Of a stretch of 64,000 nucleotides of DNA, positions 19,157-28,900 are shown in pieces (the stretch's first letter is position 1; each line of letters starts with the position of its first letter). The stretch lies in NCBI GenBank assembly GCA_963727535.1, contig CAVSGR010000006.1, forward strand, positions 248,001 to 312,000, given 5' to 3'. The notes under the pieces are model-generated. The model had not been told where the DNA came from and ran no database searches. It worked only from the letters and a program-made list of their open reading frames with translations. This DNA is from RBG-16-34-14 sp963727535 (lineage in GTDB: Bacteria; Bacteroidota; Ignavibacteria; Ignavibacteriales; Ignavibacteriaceae). A program made the position numbers and the translations under genes.

Positions 19157-21542
19157 AAGTGTTGTTTCTTTAATTGAAGAAAACAAGAAAGATTTCTTCC
19201 GTTATCTTACTAAGGTTTTTAATTCTGAACATAAACTTTTTGTAAAAGGTAACCTTCTTGAAATGCTTATTTCCTTTAAGGAAGAAGATGAAGAAGGAAA
19301 CCATAAGGCAATTGAAGAGGTATTAAAAAAGACAACCGAATCGGTTTGCTTCGGCAACTATGTTTATTTTGAATTCCGGGAAAAGATTGGCTTATCGGAG
19401 TATTATCTCTTTAATATTGAAGAGATGTATTATGAAAAAATAAGCGCACTTGAATATCTTAAAGTGAAAGAACTTTTCGTTAATCCCGAAACCAATAATG
19501 ATCTTCTCTCGTTAAACTTCAGCACTTTTTACGATAAATTCCCTAGCATTCGGGAATCAAAAAGTATAGGCAAAGGTGTAGAATATTTAAATCGCTATTT
19601 ATCAAGCACGATGTTTACCAACCCGGAAAAGTTAAGTAAAGTTCTGTTCGATTTTCTTTTTCTTCATAAATATAAAAACCAGCAACTCATTGTTAACGGA
19701 CGAATAGATAATCCCGAGAAACTTAGCAGCAGTATAGATAAAGCTCTGGTCATGTTAAGGAAGTATCCCGACAAAGAGCCTTATGCAAATATCAGGCATT
19801 CTCTTCAGGAACTTGGCTTTGAACGCGGACTTGGAAATACAGCAGGCAAAATCAGTGAGAGCCTCGAACTTTTAGATAGAATAATGCAATCTCCGGATCA
19901 TTTATCATTACGGGAATTTCTTTCACGTATACCAATGATATTTAACATTGTTATTGTATCTCCTCATGGTTTCTTTGGTCAGGAAGGTGTTCTTGGTAAG
20001 CCAGACACAGGCGGACAGGTTGTGTATATTCTCGATCAGGTTAAGGCTCTTGAGAAAGCCATCACAAAATCTTTAAGTGATTCCGGACTTGATGCTAAAC
20101 CCAAAATAATAATTTTAACGCGGCTTATTCCGAACTCTGAAGGAACAAAGTGTAATCAAAGATTAGAAAAGGTTCATGGAACTAAAAATTCATGGATACT
20201 CCGTGTGCCGTTTAGAGCCTTTAATAAAAAGGTAACAGATAACTGGATTTCAAGATTTGAAATATGGCCCTACTTGGAAACCTTTGCCGAGGATTCTTAT
20301 AAAGAGCTTCTTGCAGAGTTTGGTGAAAGACCGGATTTTATAATTGGCAATTATTCCGATGGTAATATGGTCGGCTATATGCTTGCAAAGAGATTCGGAG
20401 TAACCCAGTGTAATATTGCGCATGCCCTTGAGAAAAGTAAATATTTGTACAGCGGTTTATACTGGCGAAACCATGAAGATCAATATCATTTCTCAATTCA
20501 GTTTACAGCCGATCTTCTGGCAATGAATGCTGCAAACTTTATTATTACCTCGTCATACCAGGAAATTGTGGGAACCGAGGATAGTATCGGGCAATATGAA
20601 TCATATAAAACTTTTACTATGCCCGATCTTTACCGCGTAACGGGAGGAATAAATCTTTTTCATCCAAAGTTTAATATTGTTCCTCCGGGCGTAAACACAA
20701 AAGTATATTTCCCATATACGCAAAAGAAGGATCGGCTTAAAGAAACAGGGGAAGAACTTCATAAACTGATTTTTGAAAATGCCGAGGATCCCGATGTAGT
20801 GGGAAATCTTGAAAACCCTGATCTCATCCCGATTTTCTCAATGGCAAGATTAGATAAAATTAAAAATCTGACTTCACTTGTAACCTGGTTTGGTGAAAAT
20901 GAAGAAATGCAGAAGCTTGCCAACCTCATTATAGTTGCCGGAAATGTCGATGCAAACAAATCAGCGGATAACGAAGAACGTAAGGAAATAGAGATTATGC
21001 ATGGTCTTATAGACAAGTACAATCTCAATAGCAAAATAAGATGGATTGGTAAACTTTTCAGAAAAGATCAATCAGGAGAAGTTTACAGGTTAATTGCTGA
21101 TCATAAAGGCATTTTTGTTCAGCCGGCTTTGTTTGAAGGATTTGGTTTGACTGTACTTGAAGCAATGCGATCAGGTCTTCCGGTTTTTGCAACAATGTAT
21201 GGAGGTCCGCTTGAGATAATACAGGATGGCAGATCGGGTTTTCACATAGATCCGATCAACAATATTGAAACAACAAAAAAGATTCTCAGTTTCTTAAAAT
21301 CATGTAAGAAAGATTCTAAAGCCTGGGAGGAAATTTCTTCCAGGGCAATAAAGAGAGTTGATTCAGCGTATAACTGGGAATTGTATGCTAATAATCTTTT
21401 ATCACTTGCAAAGATCTATGGTTTTTGGAAGTTTACAACAAATATTGAGATGGAAGAACTCAATGCTTATCTCGATGTTCTATATCATCTTTTATATAAA
21501 ACAAAGGCGAGCCAGATTCTTGATCTGCACAATCGTAGGTAA
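19131..21542 (+). CDS. Sucrose synthase
   Basis: This enzyme reversibly converts sucrose plus NDP to fructose plus NDP-glucose. It has the N-terminal regulatory region (about 1-270) and GT-B catalytic half: HGFFGQEGVLGKPDTGGQVV, EKSKYLYSGLYWR, TMPDLYRVTGGINLFHPK, and PALFEGFGLTVLEAMRSGLP with the E-x7-E motif. The length of 803 residues matches the family. The ATG at 19131 lies inside the preceding gene. A GTG at 19149 has an AAGGAA site 6 bases upstream and may be the true start. Together with the two upstream genes it can both make and break down sucrose. Confidence 0.93.
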   Translation: MKKEISVSESVVSLIEENKKDFFRYLTKVFNSEHKLFVKGNLLEMLISFKEEDEEGNHKAIEEVLKKTTESVCFGNYVYFEFREKIGLSEYYLFNIEEMYYEKISALEYLKVKELFVNPETNNDLLSLNFSTFYDKFPSIRESKSIGKGVEYLNRYLSSTMFTNPEKLSKVLFDFLFLHKYKNQQLIVNGRIDNPEKLSSSIDKALVMLRKYPDKEPYANIRHSLQELGFERGLGNTAGKISESLELLDRIMQSPDHLSLREFLSRIPMIFNIVIVSPHGFFGQEGVLGKPDTGGQVVYILDQVKALEKAITKSLSDSGLDAKPKIIILTRLIPNSEGTKCNQRLEKVHGTKNSWILRVPFRAFNKKVTDNWISRFEIWPYLETFAEDSYKELLAEFGERPDFIIGNYSDGNMVGYMLAKRFGVTQCNIAHALEKSKYLYSGLYWRNHEDQYHFSIQFTADLLAMNAANFIITSSYQEIVGTEDSIGQYESYKTFTMPDLYRVTGGINLFHPKFNIVPPGVNTKVYFPYTQKKDRLKETGEELHKLIFENAEDPDVVGNLENPDLIPIFSMARLDKIKNLTSLVTWFGENEEMQKLANLIIVAGNVDANKSADNEERKEIEIMHGLIDKYNLNSKIRWIGKLFRKDQSGEVYRLIADHKGIFVQPALFEGFGLTVLEAMRSGLPVFATMYGGPLEIIQDGRSGFHIDPINNIETTKKILSFLKSCKKDSKAWEEISSRAIKRVDSAYNWELYANNLLSLAKIYGFWKFTTNIEMEELNAYLDVLYHLLYKTKASQILDLHNRR

Positions 21543-21563
21543 AATTTTTTAATTCAAGAAAGT

Positions 21564-23525
21564 CTATTTTAAAAACAACATCTTTCGTGTTTTAGAGAAA
21601 TTTCCAGCCGTGAGAGAATAATAATAAATCCCGCTTGATAGATTTGATGGATGAAATTCAGCTTCATATTTGCCGGCGGGCTTATATTCGTTTACAAGGG
21701 TAGATACTTCTCTGCCAAGAATATCATAAATCCGTAATGTTACAAAACCTGCTGTCTGTATCTGAAAACGAATTATGGTCGATGGATTAAAAGGATTAGG
21801 ATAATTTTGTTCGAGATTATACTGAAGAAGAGACGATGATAAATCTTTAACATCTGTAACAGTAGTTTGCGAACTCTTTAATATCCAGTTACCGTCATCA
21901 AAATTGATTGATGAAGGATTACCTAATACATCAAACTCGAAATTCTGTTTTTGAGCATTGTTGAATATTGTAACTACTGTATCCCCAAGAGTGGTATTAA
22001 TTTTTATTTTTATCGGCATAGTGAAAAAAGAGGGATTTTTATTTGTTGATTGTTCAATATTTAAATTGATTTTATACAAATCTTCACTTACCTGGCTTTT
22101 ATTCCAACTGACAGTATATTGAGGATAATTTTCTCCATAAATCCACTCCTGGAAAAAATAATCTAGATTTTCTCCCGAAACATTCTCCGCAACAGCCTGA
22201 AAATCTTCAGTCGTAGCAACACCGTATGAGAGTGATGAATCGGTTGCATAAGATTTCATGATATTAAAAAAAACTAAATCACCAACAATTCCCCTTAACA
22301 TATGAAGGACGCAAGCTCCCTTGGAGTAGGAACGCGCATCGTTAAAAATTTCATTTACACTCGAGATGTTTTGAACCCATATCGAACCCTGAGCATTTTT
22401 TGCGTTATTCATCTCACTCTGGATTTGTGAATTATATGCTGAGCGCCCGCCTTTTGCTTCTATATAAATTGCTTCGGAATATGTTGCAAAGCCTTCGTTA
22501 AGCCAGATATGATGCCAATCTTTACAGGTTATTTTATCTCCAAACCATTGATGAGAAAGCTCATGGGAAATAATTCCTGTCCCAAATGCTCCAATAGAAG
22601 TACAGGTTTGATGTTCCATTCCCCCGCCCCATCCAAATTGTGCGTGACCGTATTTCTCATTAATGAAGGGATACAATCCATACTTGTCACTAAATACTTC
22701 CAACATGTCTGCAGTTTCATCAAGATATTTTTTGATTGAATTAAAAGACTCTGGATAAACAAAATGCGAAATAAGCATCGAATCTTTCTTGCTATATTTG
22801 AAGTAAGTATCGTACTCGTAATAGTTAGTTATGGCTAGTGAAATTAGATAATGATCAATCGGGTAATGATTTTTCCAGTGAAAAGTGTGTATTCCTTTTG
22901 GTCCCGCAGTAACACTTTTAAGAGTTCCGTTAGATACTGCGGTAAGATTGTCACCAACAGTTATCCATACATCGGATGAATCTGCTTTATCAGCAGGAGA
23001 ATCTTTGCAGGGGAACCAATCCGGGGCACCGTAAGGTTCACTCAATGACCAAATTGCAGTTGTTCCATTATGTGAACCGAATTCGAAACTGCCAAATCCG
23101 CTCGAACCAGGAACGCCCTGATAATATATCTTGACTGTAAAAGTTTCTCCTTTTGTGTAAGTACTGTCTAACGGAATATTTATTTTGTTATTATTATGAT
23201 TAAATGTTGCGGGCAAACCATTTAGAAGTAGGGAATCTATAGAAAGTGCATTCCTCAAATCTAAATAACAACTATCTAGTGAATCTGTGTCGGTTTTGAT
23301 ATTGATGGTGACATTTCCAGACAAATAGTTTGGATTAGAAGTGACAGTTAAATTCAGACCGTAATAAGTAACATCAATTTGGGAATCGCCCGGATACTGA
23401 ATCTTCGAAAGTTCAATTGCTTTTTTATATTGTTCTTTCTCTGCCTCAATCCATGGTTTATAATCTTGCTGTGAAAAAAGAACGGAAGTAAGGAAAAACA
23501 AAACAGGAAGAATTTTATATATCAT
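21564..23525 (-). CDS. Secreted M1-family aminopeptidase with T9SS sorting domain
   Basis: The 653-residue zinc aminopeptidase has a signal peptide (MIYKILPVLFFLTSVLFSQ). The exopeptidase motif is GGGMEHQT, a variant of GAMEN. The zinc site is HELSHQWFG (His at about 321) with the downstream NEGFA. The M1 C-terminal helical domain is missing. Instead, from about residue 570, there is a type IX secretion sorting domain: NLEQNYPNPFNPST, then LRIYDILGREV, then SGIYYYSLTAGNFSKTRKMLFLK-like strands. It should be exported across the outer membrane and be cell-attached or released. It lies 7 bases from the next sorting-domain protein gene, so both are probably one operon. Confidence 0.92.
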   Translation of the reverse strand: MIYKILPVLFFLTSVLFSQQDYKPWIEAEKEQYKKAIELSKIQYPGDSQIDVTYYGLNLTVTSNPNYLSGNVTINIKTDTDSLDSCYLDLRNALSIDSLLLNGLPATFNHNNNKINIPLDSTYTKGETFTVKIYYQGVPGSSGFGSFEFGSHNGTTAIWSLSEPYGAPDWFPCKDSPADKADSSDVWITVGDNLTAVSNGTLKSVTAGPKGIHTFHWKNHYPIDHYLISLAITNYYEYDTYFKYSKKDSMLISHFVYPESFNSIKKYLDETADMLEVFSDKYGLYPFINEKYGHAQFGWGGGMEHQTCTSIGAFGTGIISHELSHQWFGDKITCKDWHHIWLNEGFATYSEAIYIEAKGGRSAYNSQIQSEMNNAKNAQGSIWVQNISSVNEIFNDARSYSKGACVLHMLRGIVGDLVFFNIMKSYATDSSLSYGVATTEDFQAVAENVSGENLDYFFQEWIYGENYPQYTVSWNKSQVSEDLYKINLNIEQSTNKNPSFFTMPIKIKINTTLGDTVVTIFNNAQKQNFEFDVLGNPSSINFDDGNWILKSSQTTVTDVKDLSSSLLQYNLEQNYPNPFNPSTIIRFQIQTAGFVTLRIYDILGREVSTLVNEYKPAGKYEAEFHPSNLSSGIYYYSLTAGNFSKTRKMLFLK

Positions 23526-23532
23526 AAAGTCC

Positions 23533-26001
23533 CTATTTTAACAGGATCATTTTCTTTGAATTAAAGTAATTATTTATTTTAAGAGTATAAATGTAAACTC
23601 CGCCAGCTAAAGTTTCTGCGTCAAAATTTATATAGTGATTTCCTTTTAGGATTCTTTTGTTCAATAAAGTTTTAACTAAACGTCCCAAAATATCGTATAC
23701 TTTTATATAAACCATTCCTGTTTCGGGTGTTGTAAAGCTAATTTTTGTTGTAGGATTAAAAGGATTAGGATAATTCTGATGAAGAGTAAATTTCAGTGCA
23801 AACGTAATTTTAACTTCAACTACTTCTGAATAATGAATAGCCCCATTTAAGTCAATTTGTTTTAACCTGTAAGAATAAGTCCCGGTTTCTATATTTTTAT
23901 CAGTAAACAAATAATTAATAGGTTCTGTAGTTGTCCCATGACCATTTACAAAACCAACGGTTTCCCAATTTGTTTGATTATTTTTTCTTTCAATTTCAAA
24001 TTTAAGTAGGTTTGTTTCGGTAGAGGTAGTCCAATTCAATATTATGGATTCACCGGAGGCAGAACCTGTAAAAGAAGTCAACTCAACCGGAATTATTGGT
24101 TTGCCGGTTCCCCTCATCGGTACAACTTGGGCAATTCTTTCATTTGTTCTATTCCACTGTAAATGAAGGTCATCAAAGTGGTTTCCCTCTGCGCTTGGAT
24201 TAAATACCACGCCTATGGTTGAATCACCAAATGCCGGAATTATTATTGGAAGAGATGCCATTATTTTGTAAGAAGAATCCCTATTGAGCAAACCATTAAT
24301 TTCTATTTCTTGACTGGAATTATTATTTATGTCAAAGTACTGGACTGAAGAATCACTCAGGTTTACATTTCCGAAGAATAATGTATCGGGACTCGTGGTA
24401 AAAAGATTCGTTTTCCATAGGGTTTTCGAAGCTCTGTAATTTACCAATGTGTCGGGAATGCTAAGATAAAGTGTAACCTCTCCGGCAGGTGTGATTTCAC
24501 TTATAGTAGGTGGGCTATTGTTCAAGCCCCATCCCACCAACATATTATCATTATCCAATCTCTGGTTACTTCCCATTGCAACCGAATATGTTTCCGGATT
24601 ATTTTTATATTCTCTTACTAGAGTTGCTGTTTTATTTATTTCATCTAATTGATATTCAACAGCCCTTGAGTAACGCGGACTATGTAGATTGCCATTATCA
24701 AAAATAGTAAGATTCCCATTAGGCAATCTTCTAACATCGTGTTGATGTGAAAAACCTATTGAATCATTGGTAAAAGTAAATTGATTGTTTTCACAATATT
24801 TTCCACCCAATCTCCAGATTATGTCTCCGGTTTGAATGTCAATTTTTGTAATCTCATCCAGGTGTCTGAATGATAATAATAAGTTTCCATCATTATCCAG
24901 CTCAATCGCATTGCCATGGGCATAATCAACAGAGGATCCAGTCAGGTTAACATCATAAGTCGCATCAGTAATCTTAAAATGATCCAAGGTCCTCCATTGG
25001 AATATTACATTCTTATTTTCATCCAATTCTTGGATAACAATATCATTTACAAGTGCATTTGGATCTCCCCCTTCTACTATGGTATCCATTCCAACATGCT
25101 GTCGGTCATAACACATCAAAAAAGAATAACCGTTTTCCAGAACCAAACATTCATGTAAATCAGTTGAATAACCATTTTGCATAGTAAGGCTATCAATAAT
25201 GTTGTAAGAACTGTCCATTACATAGTCTTTCGTGATTTGAAAATAAGTAAGAAGCCCACTTGCTTGTTTTTTGAAATTGTGTGTTGTTTCTGCCCCGGTT
25301 CTTTTATAGAAAACGGGAACTCCATAGTTATCTGTAATAATGAGATATGTACTTTCTATTGGTTTAGGATAACCAAAAGGGGCAAGAAAAATATATCCCG
25401 GTGCAGGATTATTAATTGAATCAACTCTAATTTCAGGAAAATCTTCCGGGAGAGAATCTGTCTGGATTATATAATTTTTCTTCACCGAGCTTTGAAATCT
25501 ATTTTTTTTATGAAAATATTCATTCCTGTAATCATAGAACTCGGCAGTTAAGAATTCAGAATACTTGGTAGGATCAGACCTAATTTGTTCATTTAAATCT
25601 ACTGCCGATGTTTCAAACGAATAACTGAGATTTGGAATTTGTTTACCCGAAATTGTTTTCAGATTATTGCTTAACTGAACAGTTACAATTTCACCATCAG
25701 AGAATTTTTTATAAGGCTTAAAAATTAAAATTCTGTTATCTTCAGCCAAGATTATTTTGCCACTATGTTTCCCACTTTTATTACCTGTAACTGTAATAGT
25801 AGACAGATTGTTGACTTCGGGCCCGTCAAACTCATAACCGGATTTAATTATAATATTAGTTCCTTTTGAATTTAACTTAGATCCTGGAACCGGGGAGAGG
25901 TACTGAAATTTTTCAATATTAATACTTTGAGCTGTAGACAGTGTAGAGTAAAGAAGGATTAATAATAAACCTAATTCCCGAAATTTAATTAAACGCCGCA
26001 T
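23533..26001 (-). CDS. Secreted arylsulfotransferase-like protein with T9SS sorting domain
   Basis: The 822-residue exported protein starts with a signal peptide (about residues 1-24, LLLILLYSTLSTAQS). An Ig-like domain (30-110) comes first. A beta-propeller of the arylsulfotransferase (ASST) family spans about 180-510, with recognisable DLHECLVLENGYSFLMCYD, DYAHGNAIELDNDGNLLLS and FSHQHDVRRLPNGN. These contain the conserved His positions expected near the active centre. An ASPM/choice-of-anchor-like stretch and a fibronectin-like region follow, and the end is the sorting domain (LHQNYPNPFNPTTKISF ... KKMILLK). The substrate is unknown. Bacterial ASSTs are normally periplasmic, so surface delivery is unusual. 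Confidence 0.82.
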   Translation of the reverse strand: MRRLIKFRELGLLLILLYSTLSTAQSINIEKFQYLSPVPGSKLNSKGTNIIIKSGYEFDGPEVNNLSTITVTGNKSGKHSGKIILAEDNRILIFKPYKKFSDGEIVTVQLSNNLKTISGKQIPNLSYSFETSAVDLNEQIRSDPTKYSEFLTAEFYDYRNEYFHKKNRFQSSVKKNYIIQTDSLPEDFPEIRVDSINNPAPGYIFLAPFGYPKPIESTYLIITDNYGVPVFYKRTGAETTHNFKKQASGLLTYFQITKDYVMDSSYNIIDSLTMQNGYSTDLHECLVLENGYSFLMCYDRQHVGMDTIVEGGDPNALVNDIVIQELDENKNVIFQWRTLDHFKITDATYDVNLTGSSVDYAHGNAIELDNDGNLLLSFRHLDEITKIDIQTGDIIWRLGGKYCENNQFTFTNDSIGFSHQHDVRRLPNGNLTIFDNGNLHSPRYSRAVEYQLDEINKTATLVREYKNNPETYSVAMGSNQRLDNDNMLVGWGLNNSPPTISEITPAGEVTLYLSIPDTLVNYRASKTLWKTNLFTTSPDTLFFGNVNLSDSSVQYFDINNNSSQEIEINGLLNRDSSYKIMASLPIIIPAFGDSTIGVVFNPSAEGNHFDDLHLQWNRTNERIAQVVPMRGTGKPIIPVELTSFTGSASGESIILNWTTSTETNLLKFEIERKNNQTNWETVGFVNGHGTTTEPINYLFTDKNIETGTYSYRLKQIDLNGAIHYSEVVEVKITFALKFTLHQNYPNPFNPTTKISFTTPETGMVYIKVYDILGRLVKTLLNKRILKGNHYINFDAETLAGGVYIYTLKINNYFNSKKMILLK

Positions 26002-26114
26002 TCAAACTTTCTAAAGATTCAAAACAAATTCTTTTTTCTGATGTTCAATTAAGTTCGGATTTTGATTTAAAGGTAAAAAACAGGAATAAATGAATCAATA
26101 TATAATGGTAATTT

Positions 26115-27206
26115 TTAAACTGAATCAGGCTTATCCTCTGATGCATCTTTACTTACAAACAGGGTTTGTGTTGGATATGCAAATTCTATCCCGCGCTTTT
26201 CAAATTCCTCATAGACTTTTAAATTTATTGACTGCTGAATATCCATATACTTATTATAATCACTGCTTAAAACATAATAAACAAATTCAAAGTTCAGGCT
26301 GAAATCGCCATAACTCTGAAAATGTCCGCGGTCGAACGTTGCATTTTCCTGCTCTTCTATAATTGATTTTACAATTTTAGAAATTTCTGCAAGCTGTTTT
26401 GCTGTTGTTTGATATATTACACCGAGCTTAAATACAACTCTTCTTCTTTCCATTCGCTTATAGTTTCTAACCCGTGAGTTTGTAAGATCTGTATTTGAAA
26501 TAACAATCTGTTCCCCGCTCAGGCTTCTAATTCTTGTAGTCTTGATTCCTATGTATTCTATTGTTCCAACGAACTCGCCACCAAGATTAATAAAATCTCC
26601 AATCTCAAAAGGGCGATCAAAAAATATAACAAAGTAACTAAAGAGATCACCGAGGATTGCCTGTGCTGCAAGAGCTATAGCTATGCCCCCAATACCAAGA
26701 CCTGCAATAACTGCTGAAATCTGAAAGCCAAGATTATCAAGCAGGAAAACAAAACCTACCGACCATATTACGAAACTAATAATTAATGTTATACCATTGA
26801 TTTGCTTTAGTCTTCTTTCTGCATCTTCTTCTCCCGGTGATCTTCTTTTAACGTACGAATTGAGCGAGTATTTTAAAGTTGATGTAATTACCCGGATAAA
26901 AAAGAATGTTGCGAGAACAATAAGTGTTTTGTCTATTATAGTTACAGTTTTATCCGGAAGAGTTAATGATTTAATTGAGATGTAAAAAGTTACCAGGTAC
27001 AGAACCGGGACTAAAGATTTTTCAATTCCTCCAACAAGAAAATCATCTACAGTTGTTTTTGTTTTCTCAGACCATTTTTTAAGACGCGAAAGAATAATCT
27101 TTTTAAATATTGTTAAGATTATTATTCCGATAATAAAAATGCCGATGGCAACAGCGTAATTGTAAACTGTATTGCCGTAAAAAGATTGGTTTAAGAACTC
27201 TTGCAT
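26115..27206 (-). CDS. MscS-type mechanosensitive channel
   Basis: This 363-residue small-conductance mechanosensitive channel acts as an osmotic safety valve. There are three to four membrane helices in residues 15-180. The pore-lining helix is GLGIGGIAIALAAQAILGDL, with the Gly/Ala packing pattern of TM3, followed by the beta domain signature FFDRPFEIGDFI and later IRSLSGEQIVISNTDL. The C-terminal alpha/beta domain is complete (to about 350). The nearest neighbour leftward is the secreted ASST-like gene, with no sign of an operon. Confidence 0.93.
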   Translation of the reverse strand: MQEFLNQSFYGNTVYNYAVAIGIFIIGIIILTIFKKIILSRLKKWSEKTKTTVDDFLVGGIEKSLVPVLYLVTFYISIKSLTLPDKTVTIIDKTLIVLATFFFIRVITSTLKYSLNSYVKRRSPGEEDAERRLKQINGITLIISFVIWSVGFVFLLDNLGFQISAVIAGLGIGGIAIALAAQAILGDLFSYFVIFFDRPFEIGDFINLGGEFVGTIEYIGIKTTRIRSLSGEQIVISNTDLTNSRVRNYKRMERRRVVFKLGVIYQTTAKQLAEISKIVKSIIEEQENATFDRGHFQSYGDFSLNFEFVYYVLSSDYNKYMDIQQSINLKVYEEFEKRGIEFAYPTQTLFVSKDASEDKPDSV

Positions 27207-27278
27207 AATAGTCTGTCTCTATATTTTTCTTAGTTAGGAAAATAAAAAAATAATCATAAAGCACAAGTAATGATTTCC

Positions 27279-28268
27279 TTATAGATCAGCCCATTTACCC
27301 GATTTATTGCTCTCTATAATTTTATCTATTACTTTCATATTAGCAACTGCATCGTCAAAAGGAGTGAAAACTTCTGTATCATTTAGAATTGCCTGTGAAA
27401 ACATATCTCCCTGAATTGTGTAGTGGTTGTAAGGGTCAAAGATAATTTCTTCTATATTATCTCCCAGTTTAATAATGACTTTTTCATTTTTGTCAAAAGG
27501 CGGTGTAAAAGGATTTTCAATTTCTATTTTTCCTTTTGTCCCAAGAACTTTTGCAAACTGGTGATATTCCAATTGGGTTGAGCATGTAAAAAGGGCGGTT
27601 CCCCTTTCAAATTTTAATATTGCAGAAACAAGACGGTCTGTTTTAAATTTGGGATCGTATTCTATTGTTGCACATACTTGTTTAGGCTCTTCACCAAATA
27701 AAAACCTTGAAATAGAAATACAATAGCATCCGATATCCAACAGTCCGCCGCCGCCGATATCAGCCATATTTCGAATATCATTAGGATTGTCATTATAATA
27801 TGAGAACATTGAGTGAATAGTTCTCAAATCTCCGATCTTATCATTATCTATTAGTTCTTTTACCTTCTGCATCTGCGGGTGATGCTTATACATAAAAGCT
27901 TCCATTACTTTCAGTTTTGGAAATTTTTTTATTTCATTTTGTAAATACAAAGCTTCATCGTAATTCATTCCTATCGGTTTTTCACAAAGAACATGCTTAC
28001 CAGCTTTTAATGATTTTATAGTCCATTCAACATGTAAATGATTTGGAAGCGGGATGTAAATTGCTGAGATTTCTTTATCAGCCAACAACTCTTCGTAAGA
28101 ACCATAAGTTTTTGGAATACCTAAATTTTTAGCAATTTGTTTTGCTTTACTTAAGTCCCGAGATGCAATTGCACTGATCTCTGAGAATGCCCCCTTTTGC
28201 ATAGCAGGAATCACTTTTTCAGTCCCTATTTTAGCTGTACTTAAAACGCCCCAGGAAACTTTAGTCAT
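27279..28268 (-). CDS. Gfo/Idh/MocA-family oxidoreductase
   Basis: The 329-residue NAD(P)-dependent dehydrogenase is of the glucose-fructose oxidoreductase family. The N-terminal Rossmann motif is VLSTAKIGTEKVIPAM, followed by the diagnostic substrate/cofactor segment HVLCEKPIGMN. The family's C-terminal sheet domain contains GGGGLLDIGCYCI, which supplies the catalytic Asp/Lys neighbourhood. A clear AAGGAGA ribosome site precedes the ATG. The substrate cannot be told from sequence; sugars or cyclitols are usual. Confidence 0.9.
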   Translation of the reverse strand: MTKVSWGVLSTAKIGTEKVIPAMQKGAFSEISAIASRDLSKAKQIAKNLGIPKTYGSYEELLADKEISAIYIPLPNHLHVEWTIKSLKAGKHVLCEKPIGMNYDEALYLQNEIKKFPKLKVMEAFMYKHHPQMQKVKELIDNDKIGDLRTIHSMFSYYNDNPNDIRNMADIGGGGLLDIGCYCISISRFLFGEEPKQVCATIEYDPKFKTDRLVSAILKFERGTALFTCSTQLEYHQFAKVLGTKGKIEIENPFTPPFDKNEKVIIKLGDNIEEIIFDPYNHYTIQGDMFSQAILNDTEVFTPFDDAVANMKVIDKIIESNKSGKWADL

Positions 28269-28286
28269 TTGTTTCTCCTTAAATAC

Positions 28287-28865
28287 TTATTTGTCAGATA
28301 TAACTTTTTCAATTCTTCTATCTGGGATTAACCAAATAATTGCTACTAAAACATAGAGTCCTCCTGCAATTAAAGGATGAACAAAACAAAACAGAATAGC
28401 AATAACATAAATAACTACGGATATTTTTCCTTTAAAATCGTTTCCAACTGCAACAGCCAAAGTTGAATCTTTACCGTGATAGAAAATAAGAGTTCTTACA
28501 AGAATGAAATATGCAATTGCAGCAAACAACAAAACTATACCATAAAGAGCAACAGGCAAAGCGGCAAAATTATTTTCTCCCATCCAGCCGGTAACAAAAG
28601 GAACTAATGACAGCCAGAAAAGAAGATGTATATTTGCCCAGAGTATTCCGCCTTTGACATACTTCACTACCTGCAACAAATGATGATGATTATTCCAGTA
28701 AATAGCAAGGTAAACAAAACTTAATATGTAACTTAAAAATACCGGTAGCAGCGGTGATAAAGAAGCAAAGTCGGTTCCATGCGGCACTTTCATTTCTAAA
28801 ACCATAATTGTTATTATGATTGCAAGAACGCCGTCACTAAAAGCTTCCATTCGATTTTTACTCAT
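28287..28865 (-). CDS. TMEM175-like (DUF1211) channel protein
   Basis: The 192-residue membrane protein has about six helices. It carries the family hallmark (R)xxxFSDGVLAIIITIMVLE in helix 1, which in bacterial TMEM175 proteins lines a K+-permeable pore. Bacterial members have a single such repeat of about 190-200 residues and assemble as tetramers; this protein fits that size. It lies 18 bases upstream of the Gfo/Idh/MocA gene and may share its transcript. Confidence 0.88.
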   Translation of the reverse strand: MSKNRMEAFSDGVLAIIITIMVLEMKVPHGTDFASLSPLLPVFLSYILSFVYLAIYWNNHHHLLQVVKYVKGGILWANIHLLFWLSLVPFVTGWMGENNFAALPVALYGIVLLFAAIAYFILVRTLIFYHGKDSTLAVAVGNDFKGKISVVIYVIAILFCFVHPLIAGGLYVLVAIIWLIPDRRIEKVISDK

Positions 28866-28900
28866 AATAAATCCTTAGATAAAATTATAATTTACCTATT

